Shown: one piece after another, positions 53,892-62,024 of the stretch
Numbering within the stretch: position 1 is the stretch's first letter
How the letters are laid out: each line of letters begins with the position of its first letter
DNA from: Streptomyces sp. SCUT-3
GTDB lineage: Bacteria > Actinomycetota > Actinomycetes > Streptomycetales > Streptomycetaceae
Length of the DNA stretch: 64,000 nt
NCBI RefSeq assembly: GCF_014083985.1
Contig: NZ_CP046907.1
Span: forward strand, 3,262,501-3,326,500
Direction: 5' to 3'
Notes under the pieces: generated by a model
What the model saw: only the letters and a program-made list of their open reading frames with translations
The model's database searches: none
What the model was told of the DNA's origin: nothing
Made by a program: the position numbers and the translations under genes

Positions 53892-54584
53892 ATGCCAGGA
53901 GGACGATTGACCCAGCAGGAGCGCCGGCGCATCGCGGCCGGACTCGCCGAGGGGCTCCCCTATGCCGAGATCGCCCGGCGGCTCGGCCGGCCGACCTCGA
54001 CGGTCAGCCGGGAGGTCGGACGCAACGGCGGCCCCGGCGGCTACCGGCCCCAGCAGGCGCACCAGGAGACGCTCCGGCGGGCGCGGCGCGGCACACCGGC
54101 GCCCCCGCGCGCGGCCGGAACGCCGGACGGTGCGACGGGCGGTGCGACGGAGACGGAGGAGGAGATCGTCGAACTGGCGGTCAGGTCGGGGATGCCGAGG
54201 ATGACGGCGCGCGTGCACGTCGCCCTGCTGCTGTCCGAGGACGGCAGCTGCACCGCGGCCGAGTTGACCCGCAGGCTGAAGGTCAGCCCGGCCTCCGTCT
54301 CCGTGGCCGTGAACTTCCTGGTCCAGCAGGGGTATGTCCGGCGCGAGCGCGATCCGCGGCGGCGCCGCGACATCTACGTGATCGACGACGACGCCTGGTA
54401 CCACTCGATCGTGGTCAGCTCGCGGCAGACGCTCGACTCGGCGCGGGCCGCGATCACGGCGGCGGAGGAGTTCGGGCCCGACAGCCCCGTGGGGCAGCGG
54501 CTGGCCAGGGCGGGGACCTTCCTGGAGCGGGTCGTCCTGGACATGAGGGCGTCGGCCGACCGCTGGCGCACCCTCCTGGCGTGA
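53892..54584 (+). CDS. GbsR/MarR-type regulator with extra N-terminal HTH
   Basis: 230 residues. Residues 1-60 resemble the HTH of IS30-type transposases (LTQQERRRIAAGLAEGL, AEIARRLGRPTSTVSREV). A MarR/GbsR winged helix follows at about 90-170 (EDGSCTAAELTRRLKVSPASV, FLVQQGYVRRERDPRRRRDIY). Two DNA-binding units in one chain suggest recognition of long or repeated sites. The ATG used gives MPGGRLTQQERRR as in relatives, but GGAGG is only 1 nt away. A TTG 15 bp later behind AGGAGG is another candidate. It divergently flanks the P450 operon and is its likely repressor. Confidence 0.85.
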   Translation: MPGGRLTQQERRRIAAGLAEGLPYAEIARRLGRPTSTVSREVGRNGGPGGYRPQQAHQETLRRARRGTPAPPRAAGTPDGATGGATETEEEIVELAVRSGMPRMTARVHVALLLSEDGSCTAAELTRRLKVSPASVSVAVNFLVQQGYVRRERDPRRRRDIYVIDDDAWYHSIVVSSRQTLDSARAAITAAEEFGPDSPVGQRLARAGTFLERVVLDMRASADRWRTLLA

Positions 54585-54720
54585 CGGCCCCCGTGTCCCT
54601 ACCCCCCGGACGAAGGCGTGAACGACGGCGTGCACACGCGCAACGCGGGCAGGGGCGCGGCACTGGACCGGGAGAAGCCCCCGCCGCGGGAGGACGGGGA
54701 CGGGCACCGGTGACGCCGCG

Positions 54721-54770
54721 GCCCTCGCCGGACCCGTCGCGCCCTCGCCGGACCCGTCGCGCCCTCGTCG
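54721..54770. repeat. 20-bp tandem repeat after the regulator gene
   Basis: GCCCTCGCCGGACCCGTCGC twice, then half of a third unit (GCCCTCGTCG). It lies between convergent genes, adjoining a terminator hairpin. Confidence 0.9.
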
Positions 54771-54789
54771 GCGCGGAGTGGCCGACGAG
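54764..54789. terminator. hairpin between the regulator and NlpC/P60 genes
   Basis: Arms CTCGTCGGC / GCCGACGAG (9 bp perfect) with an 8-nt loop, between convergent genes. Confidence 0.6.
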
Positions 54790-54813
54790 GACGCGGTGTG
54801 CGCGGGGTGCGGG

Positions 54814-55620
54814 TCAGACGCGGCCGGCGAAGTCCGGGGGCCAGTCGTTCAGGTTCTGCTCCACGACGCCCTTGGAGGGGTTGGCGGCGTCGATGTACTT
54901 GCCGCCCCCGACGTAGACGGCGACGTGGTACGCGCTGCCCTGTCCGCCCCAGAAGATCAGGTCGCCGGGCTGGAGGGAGCCCAGCGGGACGGGGGTGACG
55001 GCGGAGGACTGGGCCTGCGAGGTGCGCGGCAGGTTGACGCCGACGGTCCGGTAGGCGGCCTGGACGAGGCCGGAGCAGTCGTAGGCGCCGGGGCCGGTGG
55101 CGCCCATGACGTAGGCCTTGCCGAGCTGGGCGCGCAGGAAGCCGAGGACGCCCGAGCCGGTGCCGGGCGAGGAGGCGGTGGCCAGGTCGGCGCGCCCGGA
55201 GCTGCGGGAGGCGGCGGCCTCGGCGGCGCGTTCGGCGGCGGCCTTGCGGGCCTCCTCCGCCTTGCGCTTCTCCTCGGCCTTCTTGAAGGCGGCGGCCTCC
55301 TCGCGGGCGGCCCGGTCGGCCTCCTGCGCGGCCGCGTCGGTCTCCAGGTCCTGCGCGGTGCGGGCGGTGGCCTCTGCCGCCCGGTACAGGCCGGTGGAGT
55401 CGAGGTCGATGACCGGGACGGAGGTGGGGGTGGTGTCGGGGGCCTCGGAGGCCTCCCCGACCACGGGCAGGGAGCCGGTGGAGGCGAGGGCGGAGGTGGG
55501 GGCGAGCACCGTGCTCAGTGCGAGCGTGCCGATGGCACCGCCGGCGACGCGGGGACGGGTACGCGCGCGCCGGCGGGACCTATGGGACTCGGCGGTCGGC
55601 AGGCCATGACGTGAAGACAT
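54814..55620 (-). CDS. secreted NlpC/P60 cell-wall hydrolase
   Basis: 268 residues with the start at the second ATG (better spacing from AGG); the ATG 6 bp upstream is possible. Basic twin-Arg-rich N-terminus and hydrophobic GGAIGTLALSTVLAPTSALAS form the signal peptide. A charged coiled coil follows (about 75-135, AAQEADRAAREEAAAFKKAEEKRKAE and on, shown here only in part), then the NlpC/P60 peptidase with AYDCSGLVQAAY (catalytic Cys) and YHVAVYVGGGKYIDA (His). It should cut peptidoglycan stem peptides. In S. coelicolor a protein of this kind also lies just before nuoA, as recalled. Confidence 0.92.
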   Translation of the reverse strand: MSSRHGLPTAESHRSRRRARTRPRVAGGAIGTLALSTVLAPTSALASTGSLPVVGEASEAPDTTPTSVPVIDLDSTGLYRAAEATARTAQDLETDAAAQEADRAAREEAAAFKKAEEKRKAEEARKAAAERAAEAAASRSSGRADLATASSPGTGSGVLGFLRAQLGKAYVMGATGPGAYDCSGLVQAAYRTVGVNLPRTSQAQSSAVTPVPLGSLQPGDLIFWGGQGSAYHVAVYVGGGKYIDAANPSKGVVEQNLNDWPPDFAGRV

Positions 55621-55740
55621 GGCCATCTGCCTACCAGGAAAAAAGACTTGATGACAAAAAGAGTGGGATCTGCCACATGGACGCTCTGCATGTGCATTGC
55701 CCGGATTGAGTGACCTTCTGCAGGTCAGGCCGGGGGCGGC

Positions 55741-56385
55741 TCACGGAACCGGATCCGCACCGGATTCCGAGCCGGGACGGCAGCGGGAGATCCGCCGGAC
55801 CGTCAGCAGTCCGCCCTTCAGGGCCCCGTGGCGCCTCAGCGCGACGACCCCGTACTGGGAGCAAGTGGGCGAAAAGCGGCAACGCGCCCCGTACCTGGGG
55901 CTGATGCGGAGCTGGTAGTAGCGGACGGCGGCGTGCAGCCGGCCCGCCAGGGGGCCGGTGGGCGCGCCGGGCTCGTGCCGGACCCGGCGGACCGTCCGGC
56001 CGAGGCCGAGCGCGGAGAGCGCCAGGGCGGCCAGCACGCGGAGCGAGAAGAGGCCGATCAGGCAGGGGTTGTCGCAACCGCACCCGTCGCACCCGTCGCA
56101 GCCGCTGCTCTTGTTGCGGTTTCCTCCGCCGCAGCCGCAGTTGCCGTCCGAGGACGACGACTTCCCGCCGCCGGACCCGGACCCGGAGCCGGACCCGGAC
56201 CCGGACCCGCCGGAACTGGAGCCGGACCCGCCGGTCCGGTCGAGCAGTGCCTCCGCGGGGTCCTGGGCCTCCTCCGCCGCATCCAGTGCGTTCTCGCGCC
56301 GTTCCTTCCGGCGCCGGCGCTCCTCCTCCCGCCGGCGCCGCTGCTCCTCGGACTCGCCGCGGTCTCCCCCCGGATGCCCGGTCAT
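55741..56385 (-). CDS. YidD-domain protein with charged and Cys-rich N-terminal extension
   Basis: 214 residues, about twice the usual YidD length. The C-terminal third (about 145-205) is the YidD domain: AVRYYQLRISPRYGARCRFS, PTCSQYGVVALRRHGALKGG and ISRCRPG. YidD helps YidC insert membrane proteins. Before it come an Arg/Glu-rich segment (15-40), a Gly-Ser linker, a Cys cluster (CGCGGG, CDGCDGCGCDNPC) and a hydrophobic helix (CLIGLFSLRVLAALALSALGLG). The normal yidD lies beside rnpA/yidC at the origin, which is not in this window, so this is probably a second paralogue. Confidence 0.82.
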   Translation of the reverse strand: MTGHPGGDRGESEEQRRRREEERRRRKERRENALDAAEEAQDPAEALLDRTGGSGSSSGGSGSGSGSGSGSGGGKSSSSDGNCGCGGGNRNKSSGCDGCDGCGCDNPCLIGLFSLRVLAALALSALGLGRTVRRVRHEPGAPTGPLAGRLHAAVRYYQLRISPRYGARCRFSPTCSQYGVVALRRHGALKGGLLTVRRISRCRPGSESGADPVP

Positions 56386-56791
56386 GATCGTTCCCCCTCG
56401 TGCGCGGTTTCACGGACTGCCCGGAGCGACAGCCGTGCCCGCTCGGTATCACAACATCATCCGCAGATCCAATTTGTTGTGAAACATATTTCCTTGATAA
56501 AGGGACCACCGTTTTGACCTGCGGCGATGCGACTGCTTGTGACGTTTGGTGATCATGCGCGCACTTCTTGTATGAAGATCATTGCTCATGTGGCTTCATG
56601 ATCGTTCGTCAGGTGTCGGAGATCACAAATATGGTGGTGCACCCGTGTCGCAGATCACAGAGCGAGGGGCATAGGATGCAGGCGGCTCGGGCTTGTGAAC
56701 TGCCTCACATGTGCACGATCTTCGTGACGCGCGGGGCACGCCCGGGTGCGGACCGTCATGCAGTCATCGTCGACTGGAAGGAGCCGGGACG
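56386..56791 (+). promoter_or_regulatory. nuo operon upstream region
   Basis: About 400 bp without a gene, A/T-rich from 56440 to 56640, holding the complex I promoter. Two 15-bp direct repeats, GTGTCGGAGATCACA (56613-56627) and GTGTCGCAGATCACA (56645-56659), start 32 bp apart. Each has a GTG-N8-CAC dyad. An inverted pair ATGAAG-N16-CTTCAT lies at 56572-56599. TTGTGA half-sites (56477, 56538) recall Rex sites but lack the second half. No clear -10/-35 could be chosen with confidence. Confidence 0.5.
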
Positions 56792-57151
56792 GTGAACGCC
56801 TACGCGCCCATCCTCGTGCTCGGAGGCCTCGGTGCCGGATTCGCGGTGTTCTCCGTGGTGATGGCGACGCTCGTCGGCCCCAAACGGTACAACCGGGCCA
56901 AGCTGGAGGCCTACGAGTGCGGCATCGAGCCGACGCCCCAGCCGGCCGGCGGAGGCCGTTTCCCGATCAAGTACTACCTGACGGCGATGCTCTTCATCGT
57001 CTTCGACATCGAGATCGTCTTCCTCTACCCCTGGGCCGTCTCCTTCGACGCCCTGGGGCTCTTCGGGCTCGTGGAGATGCTCCTCTTCGTGCTCACCGTC
57101 TTCGTCGCCTACGCCTACGTGTGGCGCCGCGGCGGTCTGGAATGGGACTAG
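56792..57151 (+). CDS. nuoA: NADH-quinone oxidoreductase subunit A
   Basis: 119 residues from GTG behind GGAGCCGGG. Three-helix membrane subunit of complex I. LEAYECGIEPTPQP is the conserved Cys-containing loop near the quinone channel; FPIKYYLTAMLFIVFDIEIVFLYPW is the core helix with acidic residues. First gene of the nuo operon. Confidence 0.96.
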   Translation: MNAYAPILVLGGLGAGFAVFSVVMATLVGPKRYNRAKLEAYECGIEPTPQPAGGGRFPIKYYLTAMLFIVFDIEIVFLYPWAVSFDALGLFGLVEMLLFVLTVFVAYAYVWRRGGLEWD

Positions 57152-57166
57152 GGGCGTGAACAGCTG

Positions 57167-57717
<551 letters not shown>

Positions 57718-57721
<4 letters not shown>

Positions 57722-58452
57722 GCGAGAGCAACGGGGTCAACCCCGACGAGGAGCTCAACGCCTCCAACCTCCCCGGGCAGCGCGGCGACGGCGGCGAGGT
57801 CGTCGACGTGCGCCGCGGCATGTTCGGCGCCCACGACGGCGGGGACACCACCGGCTACGGCGGCCTGGTCCGCCCGATCCGGATGCCCGGCGGGAGCAGC
57901 CGCCCCTACGGCGGCTGGTTCGACGAGGTCGCCGACGAGCTCGAGGGAGCCCTGGAGGAGCAGGACCTCCTCCCGGGGAACGCGATCGAGAAGACGGTCG
58001 TCGACCGCGGCGAACTGACCTTCCACATCGCCCGCGAGCACCTGGAGCGCGTCGCCCGCACCCTGCGCGACGACCCGGCCCTGCGCTTCGAGCTGTGCAC
58101 CGGGGTCAGCGGGGTGCACTTCCCCAACGACACCGGCCGCGAACTGCACGCCGTCTACCACCTGCGGTCGATCACCCACAACAGGGTGCTGCGGCTGGAG
58201 GTCTCCGTCCCCGACGCCGACCCGCACGTCCCCTCGCTGGTGAAGGTCTACCCGACCAACGACTGGCACGAGCGGGAGACCTACGACTTCTTCGGGATCG
58301 TCTTCGACGGCCACCCCGCGCTCACCCGGATCATGATGCCGGACGACTGGTCCGGCCATCCGCAGCGCAAGGACTACCCGCTCGGCGGCATCCCCGTCGA
58401 GTACAAGGGCGCCCGGATCCCGGCTCCCGACCAGCGGAGGTCGTACTCGTGA
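57718..58452 (+). CDS. nuoC: NADH-quinone oxidoreductase subunit C
   Basis: 244 residues from GTG. Connecting-arm subunit. Conserved [42 protein letters not shown] and [23 protein letters not shown]. It has an N-terminal acidic extension of about 50 residues before the core fold. GTGA overlap with nuoD; C and D are separate genes here, not fused. Confidence 0.96.
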
Positions 58453-59783
58453 GCAACCACACAGCCCCGCAGCAGGCGGCCGGGCGCGAGACCACCGAGG
58501 GCCGCGTCTTCACCGTCACCGGCGGCGACTGGGACGAGCTCGCCGCCGCCGTCGGCAAGGCCGACGACGAGCGGATCATCGTCAACATGGGCCCGCAGCA
58601 CCCGTCCACCCACGGCGTGCTGCGGCTGATCCTGGAGATCGACGGCGAGAACGTCGTCGAGGCCCGCTGCGGCATCGGCTACCTGCACACCGGTATCGAG
58701 AAGAACCTCGAGTACCGCACGTGGACCCAGGGCACCACGCTCGTGACGCGCATGGACTACCTGACGCCGCTGTTCAACGAGACGGCGTACTGCCTGGCGG
58801 TCGAGCGGCTCCTGGGCATCGAGGACGACGTCCCGGACCGGGCCAACGTCATCCGCGTCATGATGATGGAGCTCAACCGGATCGCCTCCCACCTGGTGGC
58901 CATCGCCACCGGCGGCATGGAGCTGGGCGCCACCACGATCATGATCTACGGCTTCCGGGACCGCGAACTGATCCTGGACGTCTTCGAGCTGATCACCGGC
59001 CTGCGGATGAACCACGCCTACATCCGCCCCGGCGGCCTCGCCCAGGACCTGCCCTCCGGCGCCGTCGACCAGATCCGCGAGGCGGTGAAGACCTTCCGCA
59101 AGCGGCTCCCGGAGTACGACAAGCTCGCCACCGGCAACCCGATCTTCAAAGCCCGCCTGCAGGACGTCGGCCACCTCGACCTGGCCGGCTGCATGGCCCT
59201 GGGCGCCACCGGCCCCATCCTGCGCGCCGCCGGCCTCCCGCACGACCTGCGCAAGGCCCAGCCCTACTGCGGCTACGAGGACTACGAGTTCGAGGTCCCC
59301 ACCGCCGACACCTGCGACTCCTACGGGCGGTTCCTGGTCCGCCTGGAGGAGATGAGGGAGTCGCTGAGGATCGTCGAGCAGTGCCTGGACCGGCTCGAGC
59401 CCGGCCCGGTCATGGTCGCCGACAAGAAGATCGCCTGGCCGGCCCAGCTCGCCCTCGGCCCCGACGGCCTGGGCAACTCCCTCGACCACATCAAGAAGAT
59501 CATGGGCACCTCCATGGAGGCCCTGATCCACCACTTCAAGCTGGTCACCGAGGGCTTCCGGGTCCCGCCCGGCCAGGTGTACGCGGCCGTGGAGTCGGCC
59601 AAGGGGGAACTGGGCGTGCACGCCGTCAGCGACGGCGGCACCCGGCCCTTCCGGGTCCACTTCCGCGACCCGTCCTTCACCAACCTGCAGACCATGGCGG
59701 CGATGTGCGAGGGCGGCCAGGTCGCCGACGTCATCGTCGCCGTCGCCAGCATCGACCCCGTGATGGGAGGTGTGGACCGGTGA
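58449..59783 (+). CDS. nuoD: NADH-quinone oxidoreductase subunit D
   Basis: 444 residues from GTG. Forms the quinone-reaction cavity with NuoB. Conserved [21 protein letters not shown], the [NiFe]-hydrogenase-related core [34 protein letters not shown] and the C-terminal DPVMGGVDR. Overlaps nuoE by GTGA. Confidence 0.97.
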   Translation: MSNHTAPQQAAGRETTEGRVFTVTGGDWDELAAAVGKADDERIIVNMGPQHPSTHGVLRLILEIDGENVVEARCGIGYLHTGIEKNLEYRTWTQGTTLVTRMDYLTPLFNETAYCLAVERLLGIEDDVPDRANVIRVMMMELNRIASHLVAIATGGMELGATTIMIYGFRDRELILDVFELITGLRMNHAYIRPGGLAQDLPSGAVDQIREAVKTFRKRLPEYDKLATGNPIFKARLQDVGHLDLAGCMALGATGPILRAAGLPHDLRKAQPYCGYEDYEFEVPTADTCDSYGRFLVRLEEMRESLRIVEQCLDRLEPGPVMVADKKIAWPAQLALGPDGLGNSLDHIKKIMGTSMEALIHHFKLVTEGFRVPPGQVYAAVESAKGELGVHAVSDGGTRPFRVHFRDPSFTNLQTMAAMCEGGQVADVIVAVASIDPVMGGVDR

Positions 59784-60679
59784 CCGACACGGATCTGGGG
59801 ATGCCGCAGCTCCCGGCCCCCGACTACCCCGCCGACGTGCGGGCGCGGCTGGACGCCGACGCCGCCGCGATCGTCGCCCGCTACCCCGGCTCCCGCTCCG
59901 CGCTGCTGCCGCTGCTGCACCTGGTGCAGTCCGAGGAGGGCCACGTCACCCGCACCGGCATCCGGTTCTGCGCCGAGACCCTCGGCCTGACCACCGCCGA
60001 GGTCACCGCGGTCGCCACCTTCTACACCATGTACCGGCGCAGGCCCGGCGGCGACTACCAGGTCGGGGTGTGCACCAACACCCTGTGCGCGGTCATGGGC
60101 GGCGACGCCATCCTCGAGACCCTGCAGGAGCACCTGGGCGTCGGCAACGGGGAGACCACCGACGACGGCAAGGTCACCCTCGAGCACATCGAGTGCAACG
60201 CGGCCTGCGACTACGCCCCCGTGGTGATGGTCAACTGGGAGTTCTTCGACAACCAGACCCCCGGCTCGGCCAAGCGGCTCGTCGACGACCTGCGCGCCGG
60301 CCGGCCCGTCGAACCCACCCGCGGCGCACCGCTGTGCACCTTCAAGGAGACAGCCCGCATCCTGGCCGGCTTCCCCGACGAGCGCCCCGGCGCCGTGGAG
60401 GCCACGGGCGGGGCCGGGCCCGCCTCCCTGGCCGGGCTGCGCCTGGCCAAGGGCGAGACAGGGGCCCACCGGGTCGTCCCCCAGCGGGGTGCCGGCGCGC
60501 CGGAGGCCGCCCCCCACGACGCACCGCCCCCCGGAGCCCCCGGCGAGGCACCCGCGACCCGTCCGAGCTCGCACGACGCGCCGCGGGCCACCGCCGACTC
60601 CGACCCGGCCAACCCCGCGGGACGGTCCCGGACGGCCGGCGGGTCCGGCGGGTCCGGCGGAGAGGAAGGGAAGCGATGA
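59780..60679 (+). CDS. nuoE: NADH-quinone oxidoreductase subunit E with long C-terminal tail
   Basis: 299 residues from GTG. Thioredoxin-like [2Fe-2S] subunit (N1a) of the NADH-input module. Ligands in [11 protein letters not shown] and [16 protein letters not shown]. Core ends near residue 190; the rest is a low-complexity Pro/Ala/Gly/Ser tail (ending [15 protein letters not shown]) likely disordered. Overlaps nuoF by ATGA. Confidence 0.95.
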   Translation: MTDTDLGMPQLPAPDYPADVRARLDADAAAIVARYPGSRSALLPLLHLVQSEEGHVTRTGIRFCAETLGLTTAEVTAVATFYTMYRRRPGGDYQVGVCTNTLCAVMGGDAILETLQEHLGVGNGETTDDGKVTLEHIECNAACDYAPVVMVNWEFFDNQTPGSAKRLVDDLRAGRPVEPTRGAPLCTFKETARILAGFPDERPGAVEATGGAGPASLAGLRLAKGETGAHRVVPQRGAGAPEAAPHDAPPPGAPGEAPATRPSSHDAPRATADSDPANPAGRSRTAGGSGGSGGEEGKR

Positions 60680-62022
60680 CCGTGCAGTCCCCCGAGAAGC
60701 TCTTCTCACCCGTCCTGACCGCCTTCTGGGACCAGCCCGAGTCCTGGACCCTGGAGACCTACCGCAAGCACGACGGCTACGAGGGCCTGCGCAAGGCGCT
60801 GGCCATGGACCCGGACGACGTGATCGCCCTGGTCAAGGACGCCGGGCTGCGCGGACGAGGCGGCGCCGGCTTCCCCACCGGCATGAAGTGGCAGTTCATC
60901 CCGCAGGGCGACGGCAAGCCGCACTACCTCGTCGTCAACGCCGACGAGTCCGAGCCGGGCACCTGCAAGGACATCCCGCTGCTGTTCGCCAACCCGCACA
61001 GCCTGCTCGAGGGCATCGCGATCGCCTGCCACGCGATCCGCTCCTCCCACGCCTTCGTCTACCTGCGCGGCGAGGTCGTCCCCGTCCTGCGCCGGCTGCA
61101 CGAGGCGGTGCGCGAGGCGTACGCGGCCGGGCTGTTCGGCAAGGACGCCCTCGGCCCCGGCAAGGACCTCGAGGTCACCGTCCACGCCGGCGCGGGCGCC
61201 TACATCTGCGGCGAGGAGACCGCCCTGCTGGACTCCCTGGAGGGCCGGCGCGGCCAGCCCCGCCTGCGGCCCCCGTTCCCCGCGGTCGAGGGCCTGTACG
61301 CCTGCCCGACCGTGGTCAACAACGTGGAGTCCATCGCCTCGGTGCCGGCGATCCTGCACCGCGGCAAGGAGTGGTTCCGCTCCATGGGCAGCGAGAAGTC
61401 CCCCGGCTTCACGCTCTACTCCCTCTCCGGCCACGTCGCGGCCCCCGGCCAGTACGAGGCGCCGCTGGGCATCACCCTGCGGCAGCTGCTGGACGCCACC
61501 GGCGGCATGCGCCCCGGCCACCGGCTGAAGTTCTGGACCCCCGGCGGCTCCTCCACCCCGCTGTTCACCGCCGAGCACCTCGACGTCCCCCTGGACTACG
61601 AGGGCGTGGCCGCCGCCGGCTCCATGCTCGGCACCAAGGCCCTGCAGTGCTTCGACGAGACCACCTGCGTGGTGCGCGCCGTCACCCGCTGGACCGAGTT
61701 CTACGCCCACGAGTCCTGCGGCAAGTGCACCCCCTGCCGGGAGGGCACCTACTGGCTCGTCCAGCTGATGCGCGACATCGAGGCCGGCAAGGGCAGGCCG
61801 TCCGACCTCGACAAGCTCCTCGACATCGCCGACAACATCAACGGCAAGGCCTTCTGCGCCCTGGGCGACGGCGCGGCCAGCCCCATCTTCTCCTCGCTGA
61901 AGCACTTCCGCGACGAGTACGAGGAGCACGTCACCCGAGGCGGCTGCCCCTTCGACCCGGCCCGGTCCACCGTCTGGGCCGACGACCACAACGCCACCGC
62001 CACCGAGGGGGTGCTCGCTTAA
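60676..62022 (+). CDS. nuoF: NADH-quinone oxidoreductase subunit F
   Basis: 448 residues. NADH- and FMN-binding subunit. Motifs: [16 protein letters not shown] (NADH loop), [16 protein letters not shown] (FMN region), [21 protein letters not shown] and the N3 [4Fe-4S] motif [13 protein letters not shown] with a final Cys in [11 protein letters not shown]. Followed after 2 bp by nuoG. Confidence 0.97.
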   Translation: MTVQSPEKLFSPVLTAFWDQPESWTLETYRKHDGYEGLRKALAMDPDDVIALVKDAGLRGRGGAGFPTGMKWQFIPQGDGKPHYLVVNADESEPGTCKDIPLLFANPHSLLEGIAIACHAIRSSHAFVYLRGEVVPVLRRLHEAVREAYAAGLFGKDALGPGKDLEVTVHAGAGAYICGEETALLDSLEGRRGQPRLRPPFPAVEGLYACPTVVNNVESIASVPAILHRGKEWFRSMGSEKSPGFTLYSLSGHVAAPGQYEAPLGITLRQLLDATGGMRPGHRLKFWTPGGSSTPLFTAEHLDVPLDYEGVAAAGSMLGTKALQCFDETTCVVRAVTRWTEFYAHESCGKCTPCREGTYWLVQLMRDIEAGKGRPSDLDKLLDIADNINGKAFCALGDGAASPIFSSLKHFRDEYEEHVTRGGCPFDPARSTVWADDHNATATEGVLA

Positions 62023-62024
62023 CC

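Noticed and set aside
55621-55740. Cyclic di-AMP (ydaO-type) riboswitch before the NlpC/P60 gene
   Set aside because: Streptomycete cell-wall hydrolase genes often have one, but only about 115 bp separate this gene from its neighbour and no ydaO consensus is visible.
56470-56640. Rex operator upstream of nuoA
   Set aside because: TTGTGA half-sites occur (56477, 56538, and reversed near 56625), but none has the matching TTCACAA half at the right distance.
61981-62024. Possible frameshift between nuoF and nuoG
   Set aside because: nuoF ends with TAA and nuoG begins with ATG 2 bp later, with intact motifs on both sides; this is a normal operon junction.
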